Shown: in pieces, positions 52,790 to 60,987 of the stretch
Layout of the letters: every line of letters starts with the position of its first letter
Position numbering within the stretch: the first letter of the stretch is position 1
Assembly (NCBI GenBank): GCA_965656715.1
Contig: CBFHLR010000001.1
Span: 166,080-230,079, forward strand
Direction of reading: 5' to 3'
Origin: Coraliomargarita sp965656715
GTDB taxonomy: Bacteria; Verrucomicrobiota; Verrucomicrobiia; Opitutales; Coraliomargaritaceae
DNA: 64,000 nt
Program-made: the position numbers and the translations under genes
The notes under the pieces: model-generated
What the model was told of the DNA's origin: nothing
Database searches by the model: none
What the model saw: only the letters and a program-made list of their open reading frames with translations

Positions 52790-53338
52790 CTATTGAATGA
52801 ACGCGGAGATCGCCTCGTCGACTGCTGATTTAATGCGTGCAGCTCGTTCAGCATCGTCCAGGTTTTCTACGATCTGCTTAGATGCATGATTGCGATAGAT
52901 CAGTTTGCGCTCTTTTGCATCGATCACGTCGATGATGAGTGTGCCTGCTTTGAAGTCGCGAGAGTAATTGCCCTCGATTGCGACCTTCTTGTGCGCATAG
53001 CTGAGGATCTCGGAGCCGGAGTTGATGTAATAATTATCAATCGCGGTGGAGGCGGCGTTGTCCTGAATCAGGATTAGGTAGGCGACAATCAGTTCGGCAT
53101 CGTCGCCGGTTTCTTTGAGACCTCCTCGCGTCAGATTGCTCACGATCTCGTTTTGGATGGCTGCGTGCGCTTGGTCATCCTTGTCGGCGAACTGTGCAGA
53201 GTTAGCTGGAAGTTCACGATATAGGCGGAAGGAGCTATAGCCAGCACTGGTGCCCTTGGGTAAATCGACTGATTTACAGCCAACAAAAGTGCCGGCAAGG
53301 ATGGCTGTGAGTGCAAGGAGTAGATGTTTCATTTTCAT
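52790..53338 (-). CDS. DUF4136-type lipoprotein
   Basis: A 182-residue lipoprotein with lipobox VG-C (Cys 21) after a hydrophobic signal. The mature part matches the DUF4136 layout: YSSFRLYRELPANSAQFADKDDQAHAAIQNEIVSNLTRGGLKETGDDAELIVAYLILIQD-like blocks, then SRDFKAGTLIIDVIDAKERKLIYRN and a final helix with DDAERAARIKSAVDEAISAF. Outer-membrane associated, function unknown. It ends with a strong terminator. Confidence 0.82.
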   Translation of the reverse strand: MKMKHLLLALTAILAGTFVGCKSVDLPKGTSAGYSSFRLYRELPANSAQFADKDDQAHAAIQNEIVSNLTRGGLKETGDDAELIVAYLILIQDNAASTAIDNYYINSGSEILSYAHKKVAIEGNYSRDFKAGTLIIDVIDAKERKLIYRNHASKQIVENLDDAERAARIKSAVDEAISAFIQ

Positions 53339-53409
53339 AGTATGTGAGTGAAATAAAGACGGTGTGTGATTGATAGTGGGATTTGGAGGAATGTAAAGCG
53401 ACGGAATGC

Positions 53410-54477
53410 CTAATCTTTTGAGTTTTCTCGACGATTGCGTCGTCGCTCTGCGAACTGTCGCCGGCGGGCGAATTCTCGCATGTCGACGGCAGGGTCGTCG
53501 TCTTCGAAGATCTCTTGTCCGATGATGTGCTCAATGACATCTTCCATTGTAATGACACCAGACATCGTTCCGAATTCATCGACCGCGATTGCGAGTTGCT
53601 GGTGCTTTTTCAGGAAAGTCTGCAGTGCATTGTCGGCGGTTGCGTTGTCCGGCACAAAGATCGGCGGAGATGCCAATTCTGAGATGAGTAGGTTGTCCCT
53701 GTTCTCCGCTTTGGCTCCCAGTAGTTCGCGGCGTCGAACGATGCCTGTAATATTCTCACGTTCGTCTTCGTAGACTGGTATGCGTGCAAAGGGGATGTTG
53801 CCGCCTGCACTTTGGAAGAGTGAGCCGACTGTGTCTTGTGCGTTGATACTGTGCACGACGGTTCGAGGGGTCATGATTTCGTTGACCAGCACTTCGTCCA
53901 GTCTGAGTGCGTTGTTGATTAGCTCATGTTCATTGGATGTCAGTGTGCCTTCCTTGGCGCTCTTCTCAGCCAGTAGCATGATTTCTTCTTCGGTATCTGT
54001 CACGTTACTGCCGTCCGGTTTGATGAAGAGCTTGACGATGATACCGACTGTTTTGGAAATCGGTGTCATCAAAGTGCAAATCCAGTCGAGAGGGTAGATC
54101 AGTATGGGTTGCAGATTAGCTCGGTATAGCACGCCTAGATTTTTTGGGATGATTTCTGAGAAAAACAAGATCGCGACTGCCATTAAGATGGAGACGTTGA
54201 AGAGCACATTACTGTCATCTGACCAAATGTTGACAGCCAAGCCACCAACCATCGTCGCACCGAGTGTATTGGCGATAGTGTTCAGACTTAGAATCGCGGA
54301 GCTTGTTTCTTCGAGTTCAAACTTGTGCTGCTCGAGTGTTTCACCTCGTTTCGGGTGGCTTTTTTTTAGGGCCTCGATTTCAGCGGTGGTTGTGCTGAGA
54401 ATCATTGCCTCTAGGATTGAGCACAAGGCAGACACCAGAATCGTGAATGCGATCGCTAGGATAAATTCGAAGATCAT
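53410..54477 (-). CDS. CNNM/CorC-type transmembrane CBS protein (second copy)
   Basis: A 355-residue protein: DUF21 domain with four helices (LAIAFTILVSALCSILEAMIL), then the CBS pair (VNEIMTPRTVVHSI; VDEFGTMSGVITMEDVIEHIIGQEIFEDDDP) and a short Arg-rich tail (ARRRQFAERRRNRRENS). It lacks the C-terminal transporter-associated domain present in the paralogue at 23356. Likely role in magnesium or membrane ion homeostasis. The stop of the DUF21 part and CBS arrangement are standard. Confidence 0.9.
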   Translation of the reverse strand: MIFEFILAIAFTILVSALCSILEAMILSTTTAEIEALKKSHPKRGETLEQHKFELEETSSAILSLNTIANTLGATMVGGLAVNIWSDDSNVLFNVSILMAVAILFFSEIIPKNLGVLYRANLQPILIYPLDWICTLMTPISKTVGIIVKLFIKPDGSNVTDTEEEIMLLAEKSAKEGTLTSNEHELINNALRLDEVLVNEIMTPRTVVHSINAQDTVGSLFQSAGGNIPFARIPVYEDERENITGIVRRRELLGAKAENRDNLLISELASPPIFVPDNATADNALQTFLKKHQQLAIAVDEFGTMSGVITMEDVIEHIIGQEIFEDDDPAVDMREFARRRQFAERRRNRRENSKD

Positions 54478-54689
54478 TTGTGTGTCAGGTGTGCGACACG
54501 AGTCGTTTTGTTTGTGGGACTCTGCGGCTTGTCGTTGGACTGCTAAAGATGTGATCTCCTTATAGTAGGGTTCAAGCTCTTTTCTAGGCAGCTCAGTTCT
54601 TGGTTAAATTGGTGCTAAAGTCTTGACCGAGTTTCCATTGAGGCGATACCTTCACGCTCTACTAGTTTGATCTTATTCTTTATTCTGAT

Positions 54690-55199
54690 ATGAAATTTAG
54701 CGCATATTTAATCGCCCCTCTATTTGCTGCTACTGCTATGTTTAGTGGTTGCTCTACTTTTGAAGAAGGGCTGCCACAGGAAGTGGTGGTGATGTCGTTT
54801 CCGGCTGAAGCCAGTGTTTATGTAAATGGTGAGGCACGTGGCATCACACCAATGACTCTCGAGTTGCCGCGTAAGCTGGTGCATGAGGTTCGTTTAGAGA
54901 AGCAGGGATATAATCCTGCGGTTAAGTATTTTACACCAATTCCAAATGAGAAGGCCGAAAACTTTATTCGCTTCGGTTTATCTCAGGACCTAGGGCGCTA
55001 CGTTGATCTTGAGCCTGGCTCAATGAAGGCCGAGATGAAGAGTGACTTGGTCCCTAATTCCAAGGGAGTTGATCCGTTTGAGCGTATGGCTGAACAAGCT
55101 CTCAAGGCCGATGAGCAACTGGAAGCAGGCGAGATTTCTCCAGTTGAACACAAGATCATTATAGAGCAGATTCTTGAGTATTTTGAGGCCAATAGCTAA
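54690..55199 (+). CDS. PEGA-domain lipoprotein
   Basis: A 169-residue lipoprotein with lipobox SG-C (Cys 21). The PEGA domain spans about residues 33-75: VVVMSFPAEASVYVNGEARGITPMTLELPRKLVHEVRLEKQGYNP, the typical surface-exposed beta fold. The C-terminus is helical and acidic. PEGA proteins are commonly envelope-associated, but a ligand is not known. It is separated from the CorC-type gene by 213 bp with divergent orientation and precedes gcvH by 48 bp. Confidence 0.85.
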   Translation: MKFSAYLIAPLFAATAMFSGCSTFEEGLPQEVVVMSFPAEASVYVNGEARGITPMTLELPRKLVHEVRLEKQGYNPAVKYFTPIPNEKAENFIRFGLSQDLGRYVDLEPGSMKAEMKSDLVPNSKGVDPFERMAEQALKADEQLEAGEISPVEHKIIIEQILEYFEANS

Positions 55200-55247
55200 C
55201 CGCTGACTGTCCTGTTTTGTAGATTTACCGATAGTATTTCCTTTAGT

Positions 55248-55628
55248 ATGAGCGAACTGCCAGAGAATTTATTATATACGAGTGATCACGAGTGGGTCCG
55301 TCTGAATGATGATGGAACTGCAGTTGTCGGTATTACCGCATATGCTCAAGAAAGCTTGGGTGACATTACTTTTGTAGAGTTCCCTGATCTGGATGCTACT
55401 TATGAGAAGGGGGATACTTTCGGTGTGGTCGAGTCTGTGAAGGCGGCCTCTGATCTATACATGCCGCTGGATGCTGACGTCCTTGAAATTAATGAGGATG
55501 CGGATGCTTCGCCGGAGTTGCTTAATCAGGACCCTTATGGGGGAGGTTGGTTGTTGAAGATCCGTGTCGCTGACGCGGATCAAGTAGAGGACCTGCTTAA
55601 GCCAAGTGCATATGCAGAGCTGATCTAG
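55248..55628 (+). CDS. gcvH: glycine cleavage system H protein
   Basis: A 126-residue lipoyl carrier of the glycine cleavage system that shuttles the aminomethyl group between P, T and L proteins. The lipoylation loop is FGVVESVKAASDLY, with the modified Lys at residue 65. The rest has the ITAYAQESLGDI and EDPYGGGWLLKI-type family blocks. A lipoate ligase is encoded at 20388. The gcvT and gcvP genes are not adjacent. A terminator follows. Confidence 0.95.
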   Translation: MSELPENLLYTSDHEWVRLNDDGTAVVGITAYAQESLGDITFVEFPDLDATYEKGDTFGVVESVKAASDLYMPLDADVLEINEDADASPELLNQDPYGGGWLLKIRVADADQVEDLLKPSAYAELI

Positions 55629-55649
55629 CTTAGAGACTATGTTTTCTCG

Positions 55650-55682
55650 ATGGGGCACGGTTTTAGCTGTGCCTCATTTTTT
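55650..55682 (+). terminator. rho-independent terminator of gcvH
   Basis: ATGGGGCAC pairs with GTGCCTCAT (one G-T pair) around a loop containing TTTTA, followed by TTTTTT. It lies 22 bp after the gcvH stop. Confidence 0.85.
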
Positions 55683-55782
55683 GTGTCTGTGACTCTGCGA
55701 ATACGTCACTGACGCTCCTGATCGGTCTTTGGCTTATTTTAGGCTCGACAAACGCTGCTTTAATCGCCTAAAGCATAAAGGT

Positions 55783-55816
55783 TTATGCCACCTGTCTGGT
55801 GGTAATACCTTTCAGT
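55783..55816 (+). promoter_or_regulatory. imperfect stem-loop in the leader of the phosphorylase-like gene
   Basis: CCACC-TGTCT-GGTGG forms a 5-bp hairpin, extended by outer AAAGG/CCTTT with internal loops, ending 8 bp before the ATG at 55824. It may control translation; no regulator can be named. Confidence 0.35.
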
Positions 55817-55823
55817 TTAATCA

Positions 55824-57158
55824 ATGAGAAAGAAAATAATTAGTGCCCGTAAGTTCATCAAGCCTTCCTTCAGCTACCTGGTTGAGAAGAAGCGCGATGG
55901 TGGCGAGTTTACTGACGAGGAGATCCGTTATATTGTGGATTCCATTCTGGATGAGGAGCTTCCGGAATTCCAACAGGCTGCGCTGGCAATGGCGGTATTC
56001 TTCCAAGGAATGTCAGCTCAGGAGACCGCAGTCTTTGCGGAGGAAATGATGCTGTCTGGCGAGGTCATCGACCTGACTGGTATTGCGCGTCCAAAAATCG
56101 ACAAATATTCAACAGGTGGCGTTGGTGACAAAACGACTCTAGTGCTCGGCCCTCTAGCTGCGGCCTGTGGCGTGGTGATGCCTACTATGAATGGTGTGGA
56201 TGAGGAGCATGTTATCAGTAATCTGGACAAGCTTTCTTCGATTCCGAAGTTCAACCCAGTGCTCGACCTGAAGGGCTTTCAAGCTCAATTGAAAAAGGTC
56301 GGTTGCACCTTCATTCAGCAAGATCCAGAGATCGCGCCAGTCGACTCGATTCTTTACAAGATGCGCATGCAAACCGGCACGATTCCAAGTCTGCCGCTGA
56401 TTACCGGATCTGTGCTGAGCCGTAAGCTCGCTGAAGGTGCGGAAGGTCTCGTGATCGACGTGAAGTGGGGCAATGGTTCTTTCATCAAGGATGTGGAGCA
56501 GGCGAAACAGCTCGCTCGTTCTATCACGCGCGTGGGTCGTTCGATGAAACGCCGCTGTGTTGCGCTTGTCACCGACATGAATCAACCGCTCGGTGACACC
56601 GTTGGCACCGCACTGGAGATCAAGGAAGCGATCCAACTGCTCAAGGGCGAAGGTCCTGAGGATTTGCAGGAGCTTGTGCTTAAGCTAGGTATGGAAATCG
56701 TTCGCCTCGCAGGTGTTGCCGGTTCAACCTTGTCTGCAAAGCAAACGGTTCAGCGCCACTTGAAAGATGGTTCCGCACTCGAGAAGTTTAAGGAAATGAT
56801 CGAAGCTCAAGGTGGTGACACCAAGATGATCGACGATCCGGATAAGTTCCCAACTGCGAAGCACGTGCGTAAGTTGCCTGCACCGAAGCGTGGCTACGTT
56901 CACACTATCAACGCGGGTATGATCGCTGAAGGCGTTGCGAAGCTCGCACAGAAGAAGAACGGCAAGTATGATCCGGCTGTAGGTGTTTCTGAGATCAAGA
57001 AGGTCGGCACTCAAGTGAAACAAGGTGAGCCACTGATGATGATTCACTACAACGACGAGGCAAAGATGGAGGAAGCGCTTGAGTATCTCAAGACGGCTTA
57101 CCGTCTCGCTCCGAAACGCCCGAATCCACCAGAGCTCATTGTTGAGCGTGTCGCTTAA
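55824..57158 (+). CDS. thymidine/pyrimidine-nucleoside phosphorylase family protein with altered active site
   Basis: A 444-residue homologue of DeoA/Pdp with the N-terminal helical domain (EKKRDGGEFTDEEIRYIVDSIL), glycine-rich STGGVGDKTTLVLGP, ITGSVLSRKLAEG and a C-terminal alpha/beta domain. Family knowledge, from memory of E. coli numbering: His85 in KHSTGG, Ser113 and Thr123 in SGRGLGHTGGT, and Lys190 in SxxSK contact phosphate or base. Here these are Tyr (KYSTGG), Asn and Asn (NGVDEEHVISN) and Arg. Arg171 and Ser186 equivalents seem kept (MRMQTGT, ITGS). Spacing of the changed block is unchanged, so the fold is intact. It may use another substrate or be non-phosphorolytic. Confidence 0.85.
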   Translation: MRKKIISARKFIKPSFSYLVEKKRDGGEFTDEEIRYIVDSILDEELPEFQQAALAMAVFFQGMSAQETAVFAEEMMLSGEVIDLTGIARPKIDKYSTGGVGDKTTLVLGPLAAACGVVMPTMNGVDEEHVISNLDKLSSIPKFNPVLDLKGFQAQLKKVGCTFIQQDPEIAPVDSILYKMRMQTGTIPSLPLITGSVLSRKLAEGAEGLVIDVKWGNGSFIKDVEQAKQLARSITRVGRSMKRRCVALVTDMNQPLGDTVGTALEIKEAIQLLKGEGPEDLQELVLKLGMEIVRLAGVAGSTLSAKQTVQRHLKDGSALEKFKEMIEAQGGDTKMIDDPDKFPTAKHVRKLPAPKRGYVHTINAGMIAEGVAKLAQKKNGKYDPAVGVSEIKKVGTQVKQGEPLMMIHYNDEAKMEEALEYLKTAYRLAPKRPNPPELIVERVA

Positions 57159-57178
57159 GTCTTAAGTAAATTTAAAAC

Positions 57179-57213
57179 AAAGCCCCGCCTGAAATTTCAG
57201 GTGGGGCTTTTTT
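57179..57213 (+). terminator. rho-independent terminator after the phosphorylase-like gene
   Basis: AGCCCC-G-CCTGAAA pairs with TTTCAGG-T-GGGGCT over about 15 positions with one mismatch, followed by TTTTTT. It can also terminate the convergent gene at 57236, where A-runs precede it. Confidence 0.93.
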
Positions 57214-57235
57214 GTTAAAGGAATCCAGGAATTTG

Positions 57236-57628
57236 CTATACGAGCAAAAAGTCTGCGATGTAGTGCAGTAGATGCTGCTTTGAGGCGTGACTAGAGATGT
57301 CTGCGAAAAACGGGAATAGGCGGCCTTGCATACTGCCGATTTGTAAGATTTCGGCGAAGACGTAGGGCTTGCCGTGAACTTCGGCCACCTTCATGTCGAG
57401 CACTAGACGGACACCGTTACACTCTTTGAGCACGGAGAAGGTCGCGAAGGCGCTTGGGTTGCCTGGCTCGCAGGCGGTGTAGTCAAACTGGCAGTCCACG
57501 CCGCTCAGTTGGGATTTTAACCAACGGCTGGCCTCGGAAACAACTTCGAGTGCCTGGTTTGGCTGGTTGCGCTTGATGTTGAGGATGAGTGAGAGCTCAT
57601 CGGCGGGTTCTGGATTACCACTATGCAT
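57236..57628 (-). CDS. small protein of unknown function (YbjN/SecB-like layout)
   Basis: A 130-residue soluble protein. It has a beta-rich centre (CQFDYTACEPGNPSAFATFSVLKECNGVRLVLDMKVAEVHG) and a final helix (SKQHLLHYIADFLLV). The alternating beta-strand layout suggests a small chaperone-like or sensory domain, but I cannot assign a family. Upstream 146 bp to the NYN gene contains no other gene. Confidence 0.6.
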   Translation of the reverse strand: MHSGNPEPADELSLILNIKRNQPNQALEVVSEASRWLKSQLSGVDCQFDYTACEPGNPSAFATFSVLKECNGVRLVLDMKVAEVHGKPYVFAEILQIGSMQGRLFPFFADISSHASKQHLLHYIADFLLV

Positions 57629-57774
57629 GCTTGGGATCGCTTTCTTGTTTCGGGTTTCAGTATATTTTCCCTAAGAAATCTGGGGCGGCAAGGTTTTGAG
57701 CGTGTCGACCGTGTGATTCGACTCGTGCTACTGGCATGGATTACCAAATGGAATAGCACGTATGGCTACTTGGT

Positions 57775-58506
57775 TCATGAGGCTCGTTTTTTGAGTCGCA
57801 CTCGAATGTGTGGCTGGTTTGCGTGCTTCGTGGTCCGCATTTCGAATAGATCGATTGCTGCAAACAAGTCGCTGAGTTTGCTGAATCCGTAGGTGCGGTG
57901 ATCAAAGGGGCCCTGATTGTTGATCTGAGATCCAACGGGTCCGAGGCTAGCCCAGCCGTCTTCATCGGCAACGATCTCTACGGCGGAGCGTAGGGTATTC
58001 ATCAGTTTGGAGTTCCCCTTCAAGTCGACGCCAGACTCCTTGTTGCGCTTGCGGCGTTCCTTGCTTTGCTCGTTGTCGTCTAGGTATAGGAACTTGGTGC
58101 AACTGTTCATGAATGGCTCCGGCGTGCTTTGGCCGCCAAAGCCGATGACTTGTTTGCCCTCCGCTCTGAGTCGCATGATGAGCGGGGTGAAATCGCAGTC
58201 GGACGAAACCAGGGCGAAGGTCTGCACGTCCTTGGAGTGCATGATGTCCATGGCCTCGATCACTAGTTTGATGTCTGTGGCGTTCTTGCCTTTGACGAGG
58301 TCGAAGAGCTGAATCGGCTCAATCGCGTAGTCGTGCAGCACTTTTTCCCAGCTGCTCAGTCCGCGTTTCTTCCAATTTCCATAGGCCCGCCGTATGTTGA
58401 CGGTGCCGTAGCTGGCGAGTTCGGTGATGATGAATTCGATCTTTGCCGCAGGGGAATTGTCTGCGTCGATCAGTAGGGCGATGGTGTCTTTCGGGGTATC
58501 ATTCAT
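57775..58506 (-). CDS. NYN (LabA/DUF88) RNase-like protein with C-terminal OST-HTH/LOTUS domain
   Basis: A 243-residue protein. The NYN/PIN-like domain (about 5-155) has IALLIDADNSPA (catalytic acidic residues), VRRAYGNW-like NIRRAYGNWKKRG, GKNATDIKLVIEAMD and LVSSDCDFTPLIMRL (Asp-Cys-Asp). This is the acidic cluster of the FLAP/PIN-like nuclease fold. The C-terminal OST-HTH (LOTUS) portion reads EDGWASLGPVGSQINNQGPF to SKLSDLFAAIDLFEMR. NYN-LOTUS proteins are predicted RNA-processing or RNA-silencing factors in bacteria. The ATG at 58506 is preferred over 58554. It lies between terminators. Confidence 0.88.
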   Translation of the reverse strand: MNDTPKDTIALLIDADNSPAAKIEFIITELASYGTVNIRRAYGNWKKRGLSSWEKVLHDYAIEPIQLFDLVKGKNATDIKLVIEAMDIMHSKDVQTFALVSSDCDFTPLIMRLRAEGKQVIGFGGQSTPEPFMNSCTKFLYLDDNEQSKERRKRNKESGVDLKGNSKLMNTLRSAVEIVADEDGWASLGPVGSQINNQGPFDHRTYGFSKLSDLFAAIDLFEMRTTKHANQPHIRVRLKKRAS

Positions 58507-58528
58507 GGTTACCCTAGAATTGACGCAC

Positions 58529-58562
58529 AAAAAACGGCGCATGGCAATTGCCATACGCCGTT
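58529..58562 (-). terminator. rho-independent terminator of efp
   Basis: On the minus strand ACGGCG-TATGGCAATTGCCATG-CGCCGT (a near-perfect palindrome with inner ATGGCAATTGCCAT) is followed by a T-run TTTTTTG. It lies 21 bp after the efp stop. Confidence 0.9.
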
Positions 58563-58583
58563 TGGAAAGGAGAGAGCGCTGTT

Positions 58584-59141
58584 CTATGCGCGACCTTGAT
58601 AGGTTTTTTCGCTGGTGCTGACTTTAACCACTTCGCCTTCTTTGATGAAGAGTGGCACCTGAATAGTGAGGCCGGTTTCGAGCGTTGCTGGCTTTTGCAC
58701 GTTGGAGGCAGTGTCGCCCTTAACGCCTTCGGCAGATTCGATGACTTTCATCTCGATCGAAGCAGGGAGTTCGATTTGCACGGGCTTGTCGTCGACGTGA
58801 AGAATGCCGTAGCTCTGTGTTTCAACCAGGAAATCCTTGGCATCTTCGACGAGGCTAGCATCGAGAATGATGTCTTCGAAGGTCTCCGGGTCCATGAAGT
58901 GGTAGCCGTCGCCGTCCACGTAGCTGAATTCGAGCTTGATGGTTTCGGTGTGCAGAATGTCGACGCTGTCAGTGGTGCGGATCTTGGTGTTGGTCGAAGA
59001 ACCCGTGTTGAGGTTGCGCATGGTGACTTGCATGAAGCCAGCTTGGCGGCCCTGTGTGCGGTGCTGAACGTCGAGCACGAGGTGTGGTGCTCCTTGGTAA
59101 TCAAGAACTTTTCCTTTTCGGACTTCGGTTGGTGATGCCAT
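58584..59141 (-). CDS. efp: elongation factor P with Arg at position 32
   Basis: A 185-residue translation factor that relieves ribosome stalling at polyproline; three OB-like domains with the family end ...GEVVKVSTSEKTYQGR. In domain I the loop that carries the modified residue reads HRTQGRQAGF with Arg at residue 32, where E. coli has Lys34 in PGKGQA. This is the pattern of EarP-dependent, rhamnosylated EF-P. The downstream gene neighbourhood lacks epmA/epmB homologues. The ATG at 59141 is used; a longer frame to 59252 runs into the serA promoter region. Confidence 0.93.
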   Translation of the reverse strand: MASPTEVRKGKVLDYQGAPHLVLDVQHRTQGRQAGFMQVTMRNLNTGSSTNTKIRTTDSVDILHTETIKLEFSYVDGDGYHFMDPETFEDIILDASLVEDAKDFLVETQSYGILHVDDKPVQIELPASIEMKVIESAEGVKGDTASNVQKPATLETGLTIQVPLFIKEGEVVKVSTSEKTYQGRA

Positions 59142-59293
59142 AATATCTGTGAGTTGGGTGTGATTGAAAAGCGCTCTGATTTGGCAGTCTGTTGCGATTC
59201 TGTCAAGTTTTGGCCTGTCTGGCAGGAAAGCCGCAGATTTACAGTCTTTCACATTGCAATTGGAGGGATGTGAAATTTAATGCCGCGCTTCTT

Positions 59294-60880
59294 ATGAAAA
59301 TACTAGTCGCAGACCGCATCTCTCCCATCGGTGTTGATTTGTTCAAAGCCCAAGAGGGTTTTGAAGTGATTGAAGCCTATGGTTCCTCTCCGGAACAGAT
59401 CCTTGAGCTTGCCAAGGACGTTGACGCGATTGCCGTTCGATCCGACACCAAGGTCACTGCGGAAGTGGTCGCTGCGGCGCCAAACCTCAAGGTTGTTGGC
59501 CGTGCGGGTGTTGGCGTCGACAATATCGATATCGAAGCGTCCACGGAGAACGGTGTGATCGTGATGAACACGCCAACTGGCAACACGATCGCCACTGCAG
59601 AGCTGACGTTCACGCACATGCTCGCTGGCACACGTCCGATCGTTCAAGCTTGCGCTCGCATGCGCGAGGGTGGCTGGGGCCGTAAAGAGTTTGGCGGTTC
59701 TGAGCTGAACCAAAAGACCCTCGGGGTGCTCGGTATGGGCCGTATTGGTGCGGAAGTCGCTAAGCGCGCGATGGCCTTCCAAATGGACGTGCTCGCTTAC
59801 GATCCATATCTCACTGAGTCCCGTGCAAATGCACTCGGCGTGAAGATGGCGACACTCGACGAAGTGATCGAAAATGCCGACTACATCACCACTCACATGC
59901 CTTTGACCAAGGACACCAAGCACATGCTGAATGCGGATGCCTTTGCCCGCATGAAGGACGGTGTTCGTGTATTCAACTGTGCACGTGGTGGTATCATCGA
60001 AGAAGCTGCCCTAATTGAAGCGCTTAAGTCTGGTAAGGTTGCAGCTGCAGGCCTCGACGTTTACGAAGATGAGCCACCCGCAGAAGACAGCCCACTGCGT
60101 GAAATTCCAAATCTCGTGCTCACTCCCCACCTGGGTGCCTCCACTGCGGAAGCTCAGGAGAACGTCGGTATCGATGTCGCAAAGCAAATGATCGAAGCGC
60201 TTACCGGCGGCATGGTGATCAACGCGCTCAATATGCCATCCGTTGACCCGAAGGTGCTCGAGAAGCTCGGCCCTTACATCGAATTGGGCGAAAAAATCGG
60301 CACATTCTCACAGCAACTTGCTCCTGAGGGCGTCGAGAAGATCACCATCCGTTACTACGGTAAGATCACTGAGCTCGACACACTGCCACTGACCAACGCG
60401 ATTCAGCGCGGATTCTTGCGTGAGATCTCGGACAACGTGAACAACGTCAATGCGCCGAAGAAGATCGAGCGTCTGGGCATTGAGACTGAGCAGATCAAGA
60501 GTAACACGCACGCTGATTTCAATGAACTGATCGAAGTTGAAGTCACCTGCAAGGGCGGTAAGACACGCACTATCGGTGGCACATTGGTTGGTAAGAACGA
60601 AAACCCACGTGTCGTCACCATTGACGGACATGGCGTTGAAGTGAACACCGACGCAACGCTTCTTGTTCTGAAGAACAAGGATGTTCCGGGTATTGTCGGC
60701 TTCATCGGCGTAACACTGGGTGAGGATAATGTGAATATCGCCAATATGTCGCTCAGCCGAGACCAGGGCGAAGGGTTTGCAGTGTCTGTCTTCGAACTCG
60801 ATAGCGCTCCATCCGAGGCCGCTGCGACGAAGATCACAGATCACGACGCGATCGAGAAGTATCGCGTGATCAAGCTCTAG
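59294..60880 (+). CDS. serA: D-3-phosphoglycerate dehydrogenase
   Basis: First step of serine synthesis, 528 residues. The substrate domain starts at MKILVADRISPIGVDLF. The NAD fold shows LGVLGMGRIGAEVAKRA, GRAGVGVDNIDIEAST and the catalytic Arg/Glu/His in FNCARGGIIEEAAL, DVYEDEPP and TPHLGASTAEA. The C-terminal ASB and ACT domains (LGEDNVNIANMSLSRDQGE) give feedback control. The ATG at 59294 is chosen to fit the family start. It is divergent from efp across about 150 bp that must carry both promoters. Confidence 0.96.
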   Translation: MKILVADRISPIGVDLFKAQEGFEVIEAYGSSPEQILELAKDVDAIAVRSDTKVTAEVVAAAPNLKVVGRAGVGVDNIDIEASTENGVIVMNTPTGNTIATAELTFTHMLAGTRPIVQACARMREGGWGRKEFGGSELNQKTLGVLGMGRIGAEVAKRAMAFQMDVLAYDPYLTESRANALGVKMATLDEVIENADYITTHMPLTKDTKHMLNADAFARMKDGVRVFNCARGGIIEEAALIEALKSGKVAAAGLDVYEDEPPAEDSPLREIPNLVLTPHLGASTAEAQENVGIDVAKQMIEALTGGMVINALNMPSVDPKVLEKLGPYIELGEKIGTFSQQLAPEGVEKITIRYYGKITELDTLPLTNAIQRGFLREISDNVNNVNAPKKIERLGIETEQIKSNTHADFNELIEVEVTCKGGKTRTIGGTLVGKNENPRVVTIDGHGVEVNTDATLLVLKNKDVPGIVGFIGVTLGEDNVNIANMSLSRDQGEGFAVSVFELDSAPSEAAATKITDHDAIEKYRVIKL

Positions 60881-60909
60881 TGCGAATCGCTCGATAAGGA
60901 AAACTTTTT

Positions 60910-60944
60910 AAAACTCCGTTGGCTAGATGCTGGCGGAGTTTTTT
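60910..60944 (+). terminator. rho-independent terminator of serA
   Basis: AAAACTCCG and CGGAGTTTT (9 bp) pair around a 15-base loop, followed by a T-run and a second T-rich stretch. It lies 29 bp after serA and before plsY. Confidence 0.85.
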
Positions 60945-60987
60945 CTTTTCATCGCACGGCGATGCCTGTGATGTCTTTCTGATACTT

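Noticed and set aside
54623..54651. Possible sigma-70 promoter (TTGACC, 17 bp, ATACCT) before the PEGA lipoprotein
   Set aside because: The -10 match is too weak to call from sequence alone.
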